This document shows positions 44,607 through 55,234 of a stretch of 64,000 nucleotides of DNA, in pieces (position 1 is the first letter of the stretch; each line of letters begins with the position of its first letter). Below the pieces are notes generated by a model that saw only the letters and a program-made list of their open reading frames with translations, made no database searches and was not told the DNA's origin. The stretch covers positions 1 through 64,000 of the forward strand of contig CABUBH010000005.1 in NCBI GenBank assembly GCA_902489775.1, in the 5' to 3' direction. The position numbers and the translations under genes are program-made. This DNA comes from an uncultured Collinsella sp. Its GTDB lineage: Bacteria; Actinomycetota; Coriobacteriia; Coriobacteriales; Coriobacteriaceae.

Positions 44607-47348
44607 GTGGCAGACGATATCAACAATAACGAGGGTATGGACGAGGCCGGCGACGCCGGCATGCCTGACGATCTGAAGCGCCTGCTCGCCCGCGCCGAGC
44701 AGGGCGAGGACGGCGACCCCGATGCCTACAACCCCGATGCCGACGAGGACGAGGAAGAGGATGACGACGGCGAGCTCGAGGAGAGCTTTGGCGAAGTCGA
44801 CCGCGGCGCCTCCGCAGGCGAGGATATCAACGGCGGCCAGCTCCAGATTTCGGAGTTCGGCCGCGAGATGAAGCAGTCGTTCATCGAGTACTCGATGTCG
44901 GTCATCACGGCACGCGCCCTGCCGGACGTGCGCGACGGCTTAAAGCCGGTGCACCGCCGCATCCTGTACGCCATGAACGAGAGCGGCATCTACCCCAACC
45001 GCCCGCACAAGAAGTCGGCCTGGACGGTCGGCGAAGTTATCGGTAAGTACCACCCGCACGGTGACTCCGCGGTCTACGAGGCCATGGTTCGTCTGGCACA
45101 GTGGTTCTCCATGCGTACGCCGCTCATCGACGGTCACGGTAACTTCGGCAACATTGACGGCGACGGCGCGGCGGCCATGCGTTATACCGAGAGCCGCTTG
45201 GCCAAGCCCGCCATGGAGCTCTTGCGCGACCTGCAGAAGGATACCGTCGACTGGCAGCCCAACTACGACGAGTCACTCGCCGAGCCCCAGGCGCTGCCCG
45301 CGCGCTTCCCCAACCTGCTGGTCAACGGTAGCCAGGGCATCGCCGTCGGCATGGCCACCAACATCGCCCCGCACAACCTTACCGAGGCGATCGAGGCCAC
45401 CTGTTACCTGATCGACAACCCCGACGCCACCGTCGACGAGCTCATGCAGATCATGCCCGGTCCGGACTTCCCCACCGGCGCCATCATCATGGGCAGCGCC
45501 GGCATTAAGCAGAGCTACGAGACCGGCCGCGGCTCCATTACCGTGCGTGCCAAGGCGCACGTGGAGTCCACCAAGACCGGTCGCAGCCGCCTGGTCTTTA
45601 CCGAGATTCCCTATATGGTCAACAAAGGCACCCTGCAGGAGAAGATCGCCCAGCTCGTCAACGACAAGCGCATCGAGGGCATCTCGGATATGCGCGATGA
45701 GTCCAACCAGAAGGGTATCCGTCTGGTCATCGAGCTCAAGAAGGGCGTCATTCCGCAGGTCGTGCTCAACAACCTGTATAAGTACACCTCGCTGCAGACG
45801 ACCTTTGGCGCCAACAACCTGGCACTCGTCAACGGCGTTCCCAAATGCCTGAGCCTGCGCGAGATGCTGCAGCACTACATCGACCACCAGGTCGACGTAG
45901 TCACCCGCCGCACCCGCTTCGACCTTAAGAAGGCCCAGGCCCGCGCGCATATCCTTGAGGGCTACTTGATGGCTCTCGACCATATCGACGAGGTCATTAG
46001 CATCATCCGCTCCTCGCAGACCGACTCCGAGGCCAGCAGTCGCTTGATCGAGCGCTTTGGCTTTACGCCCGAGCAGACCACGGCCATCCTCGAGATGAAG
46101 TTGCGCCGCCTGACCGGCCTGGAGCGCGACAAGATTCAGGAAGAGTTGGACGGCCTGCGCCGCGCCATCGCCTACTACGAGGACCTGCTGGCGCATGAGG
46201 AGAAGATCCTGGGCGTCATCAAGGAAGAGATGCGCGAGATCTCCAAGAAGTTCGGCGATAAGCGCCGCACCGAGATCAGCCAGGTCGAGAAGGACCTGGA
46301 TGTCGAGGACCTCATCGCCGACGAGGATATGGTCGTGACCATCACCCACACCGGCTACGTTAAGCGTATCCCGGTTGCCGCCTACCGCGCCCAAAAGCGC
46401 GGCGGCAAGGGCGTGTCGGGCGTCAACCTCAAAGAGGACGATGTCATCGATGAGATGTTCATCGCGTCCACGCACGAGTACGTGCTGTTCTTCTCGAGCA
46501 AGGGCAAGGTCTATCGCCTGAAGGTGCACGAGCTGCCGGTAGGTACGCGCCAGGCACGCGGTACCGCGATCGTCAACCTGCTGCCCTTCGAGGAGGGCGA
46601 GAAGATCGCGAGCGTCATCAGCTGCCGCGAGTTCCCGGCCGACGAGTACCTGATGTTTGCCACCAAGAGCGGTATGGTCAAGAAGACCGTGATGAGCGCA
46701 TATGACCGCAGCCGTCGCGACGGCCTAATCGCTATCAACCTGCGCGACGACGACGCGCTGTTGAACGTGCGCCGCGTGCGCGAGGGCGACAAGATTATCC
46801 TGGCCACCACCGCGGGCAAGGCGATCATGTTCTCCGAGGAGCAGGTGCGCGCCACCGGCCGCGATACCAGCGGCGTTCGCGGTATCGGTATGAAGGACGG
46901 CGTGAGCGTTCTGGGCATGGAAGTCACTAACGGCAACGGTGATCTGTTCGTCATCACCGAGCGCGGCTACGGCAAGCGCACGCCGGTTGCGGACTACCCG
47001 GAGCAGAATCGCGGCGGCCAGGGCGTCTACACCATCCAAATGACCGAGCGTAAGGGTAACCTCGCGGCCATGAAGACGGTGGGCCCGCAGCACGAGCTGT
47101 TCATCGTGACGGAGGGCGCGACGGTCATTCGCGTCAAGACCGACGAAATCAGCCAGACTGGCCGCGCCACCCAGGGCGTCAAGATGATGACCGTCGACGA
47201 CAACGACCGCATCTGCGCTGTCGCCCGTATGACGGCAGCCAAGGAAAAACCCGAAGGCGAAGCCACAGAAAACGGCTCTGCTTCCGAAGAAACCCCTGTC
47301 GATCTAGGCGACGGCAACGACATGCCAGAAGATCTCCTCGACGAGTAA
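44607..47348 (+). CDS. gyrA: DNA gyrase subunit A
   Basis: The DNA cleaving and rejoining subunit (913 residues). The core opens at [28 protein letters not shown]. The quinolone-determining region reads [17 protein letters not shown], with Ser and Glu at the sites equal to E. coli Ser83 and Asp87, so no resistance change is seen. The catalytic Tyr is in [11 protein letters not shown]-terminal beta-pinwheel repeats include the GyrA box-like [10 protein letters not shown]. Unusual features are an acidic N-terminal extension of about 80 residues (runs of D and E) and an acidic tail. The GTG start follows GAGGAGGT. Confidence 0.96.
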   Translation: MADDINNNEGMDEAGDAGMPDDLKRLLARAEQGEDGDPDAYNPDADEDEEEDDDGELEESFGEVDRGASAGEDINGGQLQISEFGREMKQSFIEYSMSVITARALPDVRDGLKPVHRRILYAMNESGIYPNRPHKKSAWTVGEVIGKYHPHGDSAVYEAMVRLAQWFSMRTPLIDGHGNFGNIDGDGAAAMRYTESRLAKPAMELLRDLQKDTVDWQPNYDESLAEPQALPARFPNLLVNGSQGIAVGMATNIAPHNLTEAIEATCYLIDNPDATVDELMQIMPGPDFPTGAIIMGSAGIKQSYETGRGSITVRAKAHVESTKTGRSRLVFTEIPYMVNKGTLQEKIAQLVNDKRIEGISDMRDESNQKGIRLVIELKKGVIPQVVLNNLYKYTSLQTTFGANNLALVNGVPKCLSLREMLQHYIDHQVDVVTRRTRFDLKKAQARAHILEGYLMALDHIDEVISIIRSSQTDSEASSRLIERFGFTPEQTTAILEMKLRRLTGLERDKIQEELDGLRRAIAYYEDLLAHEEKILGVIKEEMREISKKFGDKRRTEISQVEKDLDVEDLIADEDMVVTITHTGYVKRIPVAAYRAQKRGGKGVSGVNLKEDDVIDEMFIASTHEYVLFFSSKGKVYRLKVHELPVGTRQARGTAIVNLLPFEEGEKIASVISCREFPADEYLMFATKSGMVKKTVMSAYDRSRRDGLIAINLRDDDALLNVRRVREGDKIILATTAGKAIMFSEEQVRATGRDTSGVRGIGMKDGVSVLGMEVTNGNGDLFVITERGYGKRTPVADYPEQNRGGQGVYTIQMTERKGNLAAMKTVGPQHELFIVTEGATVIRVKTDEISQTGRATQGVKMMTVDDNDRICAVARMTAAKEKPEGEATENGSASEETPVDLGDGNDMPEDLLDE

Positions 47349-47388
47349 GAGGCCCTGGCTGGTAGAAAATATCAGACCCCATATATCG

Positions 47389-47421
47389 GCGGTCGGCGCA
47401 CTGCGCGCCGACCGCTTTTTT
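47389..47421 (+). terminator. Terminator of gyrA
   Basis: GCGGTCGGCGC and its complement form an 11-bp stem followed by TTTTTT. Confidence 0.92.
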
Positions 47422-47437
47422 GAAAACCTTGGGACTC

Positions 47438-47579
47438 GTGTTCGCCCCGGTCGCACGGCGACATGTGAAGTCGATCGCGAGTTCCGCACGAGCCAGAGAG
47501 CACTTAATGTGCTCTCTGTGCGAGTCAGGACTGTCCGAGTAGGCGACTTCACATGCCGCCGTGCGACCGGGGCGAACAC
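47438..47579. repeat. 142-bp nested palindrome after gyrA
   Basis: A perfect 22-bp outer stem (47438-47459 with 47558-47579), a 2-by-2 internal loop and a perfect 12-bp stem (47462-47473 with 47544-47555) enclose a large asymmetric internal loop. An inner AGAGAGCAC/GTGCTCTCT stem closes the tip. It follows a complete terminator and precedes the tRNA promoter. It differs in sequence from the gyrB-gyrA element but has a similar architecture. Confidence 0.8.
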
Positions 47580-47605
47580 CCTTCAAAGATTTTCAAAAAA
47601 AGTTG

Positions 47606-47635
47606 TTGACGCGCGCGTAACGACTCGTCTAATAT
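47606..47635 (+). promoter_or_regulatory. Promoter of the tRNA Ile-Ala-Ile cluster
   Basis: TTGACG and TAATAT separated by 18 bases, ending 14 bases before the first tRNA. Confidence 0.8.
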
Positions 47636-47649
47636 ATCCCTTGCGCGAT

Positions 47650-47726
47650 GGACCTGTAGCTCAGTTGGTTAGAGCGTCCGGCTGATAACCGGGAGGTCAC
47701 AAGTTCGAATCTTGTCAGGTCCACCA
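47650..47726 (+). tRNA. tRNA-Ile (anticodon GAT), copy 1
   Basis: Acceptor GGACCTG pairs with CAGGTCC; the anticodon arm CCGGCTGATAACCGG carries GAT; CCA is encoded. It is identical to copy 2. Confidence 0.96.
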
Positions 47727-47737
47727 CTTTCTTTCGC

Positions 47738-47782
47738 AATAAACACCCCAGCGAGAGCCGAGTCGCCGCTGGGGTGTTTATT
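47738..47782 (+). terminator. Hairpin between tRNA-Ile and tRNA-Ala
   Basis: AATAAACACCCCAGCG and its exact complement form a 16-bp stem; TTATTACTG follows. It may terminate or act as a processing stem. Confidence 0.7.
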
Positions 47783-47793
47783 ACTGTCTCCGT

Positions 47794-47869
47794 GGGGGTT
47801 TAGCTCAGCTGGGAGAGCGCGGGCTTTGCAAGCCTGAGGTCAGGGGTTCGATCCCCCTAACCTCCACCA
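47794..47869 (+). tRNA. tRNA-Ala (anticodon TGC)
   Basis: Acceptor GGGGGTT pairs with AACCTCC with one G-T; anticodon loop TTTGCAA carries TGC; CCA is encoded. Confidence 0.95.
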
Positions 47870-47873
47870 TGAT

Positions 47874-47950
47874 GGACCTGTAGCTCAGTTGGTTAGAGCG
47901 TCCGGCTGATAACCGGGAGGTCACAAGTTCGAATCTTGTCAGGTCCACCA
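47874..47950 (+). tRNA. tRNA-Ile (anticodon GAT), copy 2
   Basis: Identical over 77 bases to copy 1, four bases after tRNA-Ala. The gyrA-Ile-Ala order is common in actinobacteria; the extra Ile copy is not. Confidence 0.96.
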
Positions 47951-47963
47951 TCAAAACTGTGAA

Positions 47964-47995
47964 GAGCCCTGGGGCGTTGCCTCGGGGCTTTTTTC
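47964..47995 (+). terminator. Terminator of the tRNA cluster
   Basis: AGCCC and GGGGC pair with GCCTC and GGGCT, followed by TTTTTT. Confidence 0.85.
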
Positions 47996-48134
47996 TTACC
48001 CACAGAAGGTAGTCAAAAAAGCTCTGTCTCAAATTAACTACTTTGATTTTGTGTGCTGCGCGAAAGTTTGGGTAGTATAGCTATTCAATGCGGCGGGCCG
48101 CCGCATGTTAACCGCTACGTACCGGAGGTGTTCC

Positions 48135-48635
48135 ATGGTTCGTGTCGACATAGAGACTATCGTCATGGCCGCCGGTCCCGTGCCATCGCTTATCGTGCTT
48201 CGCGAACGCTGCAGCAAGTCGGATTCCCCCGCGCCGCTGCGCTCCCTCTCCATCCAGACTGGTTCGTTTGAAGCTGCTGCCATTAGCCGTGGCATCGATA
48301 GCGGCCGCGCCGAGCGCCCAATCACGCACGACCTGCTGCTCGACACCGTCGACGCCCTGGGTGCCAAGCTCGAACGCGTCGAAATCGTCCGCGCCGAGCC
48401 GCCCGTGTTTTACGCGACGGTTGTCGTGTTGGCCGATGGCAGCGAGCATAGGATCGACGCGCGCCCGAGCGACGCCATCGCCCTCGCCGTACGCAGCAAT
48501 GCCCCCATGTTCGTTGAAGACGACATCATGAATCGCTTGGGCACCGTCTCGCCGCACGCCGAGGAAGTCGACGACGAGCAAGAGTTCGAAAAGTTCGATG
48601 AGTTCGTCCACACGCTCTCGCCCGATGATTTTTAA
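48135..48635 (+). CDS. Bifunctional nuclease (BFN, DUF151) domain protein
   Basis: A 166-residue protein with the DUF151 core: PSLIVLRE, LPIxI-like SIQTGSFEAAAISRGI, the RPITHDLLLDTVDALGAKLERVEI segment, YATVVV, and the RPSDAIALAVRSNAPMFV motif. The family includes plant and thermophile nucleases, but most bacterial members are untested. An acidic tail follows. GGAGGT lies 5 bases before ATG 48135, so the longer frame from 48105 is not used. Confidence 0.88.
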   Translation: MVRVDIETIVMAAGPVPSLIVLRERCSKSDSPAPLRSLSIQTGSFEAAAISRGIDSGRAERPITHDLLLDTVDALGAKLERVEIVRAEPPVFYATVVVLADGSEHRIDARPSDAIALAVRSNAPMFVEDDIMNRLGTVSPHAEEVDDEQEFEKFDEFVHTLSPDDF

Positions 48636-48668
48636 ATGCTCGACAAACACGCGACGGAGTGCGCGCTC

Positions 48669-49025
48669 ATGAGCGTCGGAGTTTCTGCTGAGGCGGCTGC
48701 GATCGCCCGCGAGGCCCAGATGCGCTCTGAGGCGTCCGAGGCGGCACGCATTGCCTATGTGACGCAGGCCCGCACGCTTCGCGAACGCCGCGGCTCGTTT
48801 ATCAAGATGGTTGTCATCTCCGCCCTTGTCGCGGCAATCTGTTCGCGCCTTCGTGGTACAGTTGGTGCGCTTGGGTTTTCGATCTCTACGGGCCTGGTGA
48901 TCTGGGGTGTGGTCGACGCGGTAATGCTGACCAGTCAGATCAAGGTGCTCGACAAGCGCGCGATGGATATGATGCGCGCCCGCGACGCTGCCGCCAAGAT
49001 CGCCGCCGAGGCACAGGAACTGTAA
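48669..49025 (+). CDS. Hypothetical small membrane protein
   Basis: A 118-residue protein: an Ala/Glu/Arg-rich helical N-terminus, two hydrophobic segments (about 48-60 and 68-88) and a charged helical tail. ATG 48669 follows GGAG by about 7 bases; the earlier ATG 48636 directly after the BFN stop has no ribosome site. It is probably in one unit with the BFN gene. No family is recognised. Confidence 0.65.
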   Translation: MSVGVSAEAAAIAREAQMRSEASEAARIAYVTQARTLRERRGSFIKMVVISALVAAICSRLRGTVGALGFSISTGLVIWGVVDAVMLTSQIKVLDKRAMDMMRARDAAAKIAAEAQEL

Positions 49026-49055
49026 CGACGCCGGACTCGATGGGAAGGTCTAAAG

Positions 49056-49505
49056 ATGGCACAGGATATGCAGGACGCCGGTAACGTCTCCGCCGAGCTC
49101 GACGCCATGGTGTGTGACCTGATTGGTGCGTTCTTGGACGACCTTGCCGCCGGCGAGAATCCGGGCGTAGTTGTGGCGATTGAGGACGCTGCTTCCAACC
49201 GATATCTGGCGGCGCTCGACGAGGACGGCGAAGAGGCGTGCCTCGAGGCGGCCACCAACTTTATCTCCGAACACAAGATGGGTCTTAAGGACGAGGGCCT
49301 GGGCCGTATCGCCCGATATGCCATCGGCTACACCGGCTGCGTCGAGGTTGACGGCGGCTATCACGATGCTCTGCTCGTGAGCTTCTTCGAAACCACGCTC
49401 GAGAGCGGTTTTTCGGCATATGTGCTGTATGAGGGCATGGGCGCCGGCGATGGTTTTATGTGGAGCGACCCTGAACCTGCAGGTGAGGAAACCCCTCTCA
49501 TCTAA
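49056..49505 (+). CDS. Hypothetical acidic soluble protein
   Basis: A 149-residue acidic protein without membrane spans or signal peptide. It has a predicted alpha/beta pattern (VVVAIEDAASNRYLAALDEDGEEACLEAA) and several aromatic-rich strands near the C-terminus. It is 30 bp after the small membrane-protein gene, with GGAAGG upstream of the ATG, and is likely co-transcribed. I do not recognise it. Confidence 0.7.
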   Translation: MAQDMQDAGNVSAELDAMVCDLIGAFLDDLAAGENPGVVVAIEDAASNRYLAALDEDGEEACLEAATNFISEHKMGLKDEGLGRIARYAIGYTGCVEVDGGYHDALLVSFFETTLESGFSAYVLYEGMGAGDGFMWSDPEPAGEETPLI

Positions 49506-49622
49506 AATCGCTAAAATAAACGAGTTTTCGGTAAAAGGCTCAATATTCCCGCCGAGCGTTGCATTGCTGGGTGGGTCGCATACGCGTGCCGGTTGTATAT
49601 AGATAGAAGATAGGGGAACTAC

Positions 49623-51461
<1,839 letters not shown>

Positions 51462-51489
51462 GCGCTGGGTTTTATAACGTCTAACGAGA

Positions 51490-51524
51490 AAGGGCGTCGA
51501 CCGCAATGGTCGGCGCCCTTTTTT
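51490..51524 (+). terminator. Terminator of typA
   Basis: GGGCG and CGACC pair with GGTCG and CGCCC, followed by TTTTTT. Confidence 0.9.
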
Positions 51525-51554
51525 GTGCAAGAGGATTGAGCTGGTCTGCGCCAC

Positions 51555-51579
51555 CATAAAGGTGCCTGGCCCCTTTATG
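51555..51579 (-). terminator. Hairpin after the polymer-forming protein gene
   Basis: CATAAAGG pairs with CCTTTATG around a 9-base loop, 11 bases past the minus-strand stop. Confidence 0.6.
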
Positions 51580-51590
51580 TTGGTTGGCGG

Positions 51591-52736
51591 CTAAGCGGTG
51601 GGGAGTTCTGGCGTGTTAGCCGGCTGCTGCGGTTTGAGGTGGGCGTTGCGCCAGATGATTTGGATGATGTAGCCGAGTGTAAAGACGAAGGCCACGCCGC
51701 TGATGAAGTCGCCTACGAGGGGGATTGCCGTAAGCGCGCCCGCGGCGATGCCACCTACGGCCGCCATGGCGTAACGGTTCTGGCTGTGTCCGACCATGCG
51801 GGCGATCGCACACCCCGCAAAGGCACTCGACACCAACGCGATGCCGATAACGCCGCACAGGAGGGTTCCGGCAAGCGACAGGCCAGCGATAGAGATAATC
51901 AGCAGCAGGACGGCGGGGACGACAGCAATCGTACCCAGAAGACCGCTCACCCACAGGGGCGTGGGGCGCTGGTGAAGCATGCCGGCGGCACTGGCGGTCG
52001 CACGCGGAAAGACGAGCTCGAGCAGCAGGGCGACAAAGCAAGTCGAGAGCGCCGAGGCGACGATGCCGCCGATGACATCGTTAACGGTGGAAGTATCTTC
52101 GTTCTCGGTGCGGTCGATCTTAAGTGCGCCTACCTCGGCTCCCGCGGCGCGCTCAGGGTCCTCGGAGACGTGCGCGTTCACGGTGCCGGTGATATGGGCG
52201 TTCTTGCCCAGGATGAGCTTGTCGGCCCAAACCTCGACATCGCCCTCGACGGTGCCATCGATGGTCACCGTATCGCCTGCCAGCGCTGCCGACTTGGTGG
52301 AGCCTCGCAGGGCAACCGTCTCGCCCATCGCGTAAAAACAGTTGGCGGTGCTACCGGTGTTGAGCACAACGTGCTGGCCGGCCACCGTGACGCTGCCATC
52401 AACCGTGGTCTTGGCGATGTCGATGGTGCGTGCCGCCAGACGGACGGCGCCGCCAACCGTGCAGTCGCGGATCGAGAGGGTATCGCCCGCGGCGATGACA
52501 TCACGGTCAATGGACGCATCGTCCAAGTTGAGGGCCTGGCCGGCCCAGTACAGGTCACCATCGACGCCGGACGGATTGGCGTCATTGTCGGTCGCAAGTA
52601 CGTTGCCTGCGGTGTCCGTGCCGGCGAACGACGCCGTGGGAAGCACGGTGATCGCCAGCGCGATGAGCGCGAACAGGATGGTGATGCGGCCCCATGCTTT
52701 ACGGCGCTGGGTCAACGGGAATTGATTACAGGGCAT
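51591..52736 (-). CDS. Polymer-forming (bactofilin-like) membrane protein
   Basis: A 381-residue protein. It has a signal-like span (about 16-38), then a right-handed beta-helix-type region of repeated V/I-x-G-x-V units (DLYWAGQALNLDDASIDRDV, SVTVAGQHVVLNTG, DTVTIDGTVEGDVEVWADKL) as in DUF583 bactofilin-like proteins, and four or more C-terminal hydrophobic segments. It may form a scaffold at the outer face of the membrane; the topology is inferred. ATG 52736 follows AAGGA by 7 bases. Confidence 0.8.
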   Translation of the reverse strand: MPCNQFPLTQRRKAWGRITILFALIALAITVLPTASFAGTDTAGNVLATDNDANPSGVDGDLYWAGQALNLDDASIDRDVIAAGDTLSIRDCTVGGAVRLAARTIDIAKTTVDGSVTVAGQHVVLNTGSTANCFYAMGETVALRGSTKSAALAGDTVTIDGTVEGDVEVWADKLILGKNAHITGTVNAHVSEDPERAAGAEVGALKIDRTENEDTSTVNDVIGGIVASALSTCFVALLLELVFPRATASAAGMLHQRPTPLWVSGLLGTIAVVPAVLLLIISIAGLSLAGTLLCGVIGIALVSSAFAGCAIARMVGHSQNRYAMAAVGGIAAGALTAIPLVGDFISGVAFVFTLGYIIQIIWRNAHLKPQQPANTPELPTA

Positions 52737-52842
52737 AGTGAATCCTTCGTCAGATGCTCGATATGCATCTAACAGGGTACCCAACGCGCGGGCGCTCTAA
52801 AAGAACCTCTCGGTTGCATTTCGAGGGGTTGTGTCGTGCTGC

Positions 52843-53532
52843 CTACTTTTTACGGTGCAAAAAGCGCGCGATGTCTTCTTCGGTGGGGCTTTTGATGTCA
52901 AAGCGCAGCGAGAGCCAGCGCAGTCCCATGGTCACGACAACGCATACGACCAGCGCGGCGACATTGCTCATGATGCCGCTCATAACGAGACACACATAGC
53001 TTGTCGATCCGGCGATGGCGGCGATGGCATAAAAGTTAGTACGTTGGAAAATGCCCGGAACCACGCCCATAAAGCCGTCGCGCAGCATGCCGCCGCCTAC
53101 TGCGGTAAAAAAGCCCATCATGATGCACACCGCCGGCGCAAAGCCGTAGACCAGCGCCTTGTCTGCTCCAGTGGCGGCGTAGATGCCGACCGAGATGATG
53201 TCGAGCAAGGGGATGAGTTTTTCGGGCTTGTCGACGATTGCCGGGAAAATATAGATGATGGCCGCCGTGGCAATGGAAAGCGGGAGTGCCATCGGCTGGT
53301 TGAGGATGTAGACGTTGCCCACCTGCAGCGTCATGTCGCGCAAGAGACCGCCGCCCAGACCGCAGACCACCGCGAGCGCGACCGCGCCCACCAGGTCGAG
53401 CTTGTGCTCACGCGCAACCAGCACACCCGAGATCGATGCAGCGACAACAGCGAACATCTCGAGCCAAAACGGAATAGCGACCATGGCATCCGAGGCATGT
53501 GGGGTAACGGTCATAGCGGCGACGACGGGCAA
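52843..53532 (-). CDS. TRIC-type cation channel (UPF0126 family)
   Basis: A 229-residue membrane protein with about seven spans in two pseudo-repeats, each with the G-G-G-x-x-R-D signature (GGGLLRDM and GGGMLRDG) of the trimeric intracellular cation channel family. The start is probably TTG 53532, because AGGA lies 7 bases upstream and the next ATG (53514) has no ribosome site. It is divergent from the nuclease-like gene. Confidence 0.88.
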   Translation of the reverse strand: MPVVAAMTVTPHASDAMVAIPFWLEMFAVVAASISGVLVAREHKLDLVGAVALAVVCGLGGGLLRDMTLQVGNVYILNQPMALPLSIATAAIIYIFPAIVDKPEKLIPLLDIISVGIYAATGADKALVYGFAPAVCIMMGFFTAVGGGMLRDGFMGVVPGIFQRTNFYAIAAIAGSTSYVCLVMSGIMSNVAALVVCVVVTMGLRWLSLRFDIKSPTEEDIARFLHRKK

Positions 53533-53663
53533 GATGGGGTCCTTTGGATTGTGGGTTTAGACAATGCCCGTACATAGTACATGTTCGGCGCCGATTGCGA
53601 TCCTATTGCTCGGCAAACGGTCGGGACTGGATGCGGGCGTGGCGTTACTGGAATGCCAAGGGT

Positions 53664-53744
53664 CCAAAACATGTACGTCAGCCTCCAAAAACGACATTTT
53701 CCGACATCTTTGGAGGCTGACGTACATGTTTGGATTGAGCTCAC
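53664..53744. repeat. Inverted hairpin repeat, left copy
   Basis: A 22-bp perfect stem (53668-53689 with 53709-53730) has a 19-base loop, followed by GGATTGAGCTCAC on the gene-facing side. It is an inverted copy of 54855-54934. It lies in a region divergent for the two neighbouring genes, so it is not simply a terminator. The rest of the 53533-53836 gap shows no gene. Confidence 0.85.
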
Positions 53745-53836
53745 AGCATGAGTGAGTTGATTTACTCACATCCGGTATATTTCCCCACTTCAACGGACAT
53801 AAGAGTTGGATACCGGCTCAGAGCGAGAGGCCCTCA

Positions 53837-54844
53837 ATGGATACCCCTGTTCTCATTTCGCATAAAACCGCATGGCTTGTCCATCATGCACCCCAGAATT
53901 TGGTTCAGTCTCTTGCGCGGCACGACTACCAGATAGGCGCACAAGGCATCTCCACCCAGCAACGTGTTGCGCGCATACGACAGGCCCTTACCGACTGCGG
54001 CATTCCGTCCGATATGCTTAAGACTATCGATATCGCGGTTGTATTCGAATTCGAGCGAATTCGTACCAAAGGCGTCGTTTGCCACATTCTTGGACAAAAT
54101 CTTCCCTACGAGCATATTAACGAGTTGACGCCCGGAATCTTCATCACCGACGAAGCCTTCGCCTTCGTGCTCGCTGCCGAGTGGATGGATAGGATCGAAT
54201 ATCTCGAATATGGCTATGAAGTTTGCGCCGATTATCGCATGAGGCTCAATCCCGCCGACCCTTATACCGAGCAACCAGCCACCACCTCCAAGGATGAAAT
54301 AACCGAACTGCTCGATCGGCACCCCGGCAAACCCGGTGCCACACGTGCACGGCTCGCGCTCAGGCACATCTACGATCACTCGGCCTCGCCTATGGAGACC
54401 GCTTCGGCAATCGCCCTCTCGCTCCCAACAAGCGAAGGCGGCGTTGGCATCCGAGGTATCGAACTCAACAAACCGCTCGAGATCCCTCAACGTCTCTGGC
54501 ATTGCGCCAAAGCTCGAACACTCAAAATCGATGCGCTCGTGACCTATAAGCGCAGGGAGCTCGGTATCGAATATAAGGGCGGTTTTCACGATGAGCTCGA
54601 GCGCAAGGGAGCAGATGCGGAGCGAGAGGCCGTTCTCTCCCAAATGGGATATCGAATCGTTACGCTCACTTCGGCTCAGTTCGGCAGCCAGCTCGCCTTT
54701 CACCGCGCCATGAACAACATTCGCGAAGCACTCGGCATGCCTCGATGTACCGATACCGAGTACCAACGAAAGCAAAATGAACTGCGCAAGGCACTTATCC
54801 GCAACTGGAAAAGCATACGAGACGAGGAGGCACCTTCCGAATAG
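53837..54844 (+). CDS. AbiEi/DUF559-like protein with PD-(D/E)XK-type C-terminus
   Basis: A 335-residue protein. The N-terminal two thirds recall AbiEi-type regulators common in Coriobacteriia (VLISHKTAWLVHH, GVVCHILGQNLP, GIFITDEAFAFVLAAEWM). The last third resembles DUF559/Vsr-like nucleases: Asp in KIDALV, E-x-K in GIEYKGGFH, and a following GYRIVTLT strand, which match a PD-(D/E)XK core. No partner toxin or methylase gene is adjacent. It is bracketed by 80-bp inverted hairpin repeats with the right copy 10 bases after the stop. Composition is less GC-rich than the neighbours. Activity is inferred from motifs only. Confidence 0.7.
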   Translation: MDTPVLISHKTAWLVHHAPQNLVQSLARHDYQIGAQGISTQQRVARIRQALTDCGIPSDMLKTIDIAVVFEFERIRTKGVVCHILGQNLPYEHINELTPGIFITDEAFAFVLAAEWMDRIEYLEYGYEVCADYRMRLNPADPYTEQPATTSKDEITELLDRHPGKPGATRARLALRHIYDHSASPMETASAIALSLPTSEGGVGIRGIELNKPLEIPQRLWHCAKARTLKIDALVTYKRRELGIEYKGGFHDELERKGADAEREAVLSQMGYRIVTLTSAQFGSQLAFHRAMNNIREALGMPRCTDTEYQRKQNELRKALIRNWKSIRDEEAPSE

Positions 54845-54854
54845 CGCCACTCCC

Positions 54855-54934
54855 GTGAGCTCAATCCAAACGTGTACGTCAGCCTCCAAAGATGTCGAAA
54901 AATGTCGTTTTTGGAGGCTGACGTACACGTTTGG
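54855..54934. repeat. Inverted hairpin repeat, right copy
   Basis: A 25-bp perfect stem (54866-54890 with 54910-54934) has a 19-base loop, preceded by GTGAGCTCAATCC on the gene-facing side. Compared with the left copy, one A-T pair in the stem is G-C here, with both partners changed. Confidence 0.85.
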
Positions 54935-54966
54935 GGAAGCGCGGGATCGAGATGTATTTCGATAAC

Positions 54967-54993
54967 AAAAAAGCTCCCATTCTAGGGAGCTTT
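54967..54993 (-). terminator. Terminator of tRNA-Ser(CGA)
   Basis: AAGCTCCC pairs with GGGAGCTT, followed by a T run on the minus strand. Confidence 0.9.
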
Positions 54994-55004
54994 CTCAATC
55001 TAAA

Positions 55005-55095
55005 TGGCGGAGGAGGAGGGATTCGAACCCTCGTGACCTTATACAGGCCAAACGGTTTTCGAGACCGCCGCATTCAACCACTCTGCCACCCCTCC
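55005..55095 (-). tRNA. tRNA-Ser (anticodon CGA)
   Basis: A class II tRNA with a long variable arm. Acceptor GGAGGGG pairs with CTCCTCC with one G-T; anticodon loop CTCGAAA; CCA is encoded. Confidence 0.94.
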
Positions 55096-55110
55096 GCGTG
55101 GGGTAAAAAC

Positions 55111-55134
55111 AAAGCAGGCTCGAAGGCCTGCTTT
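55111..55134 (-). terminator. Terminator of tRNA-Ser(GGA)
   Basis: AAAGCAGGC pairs with GCCTGCTTT, then GTTTTT on the minus strand. Confidence 0.88.
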
Positions 55135-55143
55135 GGAATTAAC

Positions 55144-55234
55144 TGGCGGAGAGTCAGGGATTTGAACCCTGGAGACGCTTTTGACGCCTACACGATTTCC
55201 AATCGTGCTCCTTCGGCCACTCGGACAACTCTCC
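55144..55234 (-). tRNA. tRNA-Ser (anticodon GGA)
   Basis: A class II tRNA. Acceptor GGAGAGT pairs with ACTCTCC; anticodon loop TTGGAAA; CCA is encoded. Confidence 0.95.

Noticed and set aside
44607..45120. Quinolone-resistance change in GyrA
   Set aside because: Ser is retained at the 83-equivalent, and Glu at the 87-equivalent is common in wild-type Gram-positives.
47650..47950. Remnant of an rRNA operon spacer (Ile-Ala)
   Set aside because: No 16S or 23S sequence is adjacent; gyrA followed by Ile and Ala tRNAs is normal in actinobacteria.
53650..54950. IS element around the nuclease-like gene
   Set aside because: No transposase motif and no target-site duplication are seen at the outer ends; the repeats are hairpins rather than simple terminal inverted repeats.
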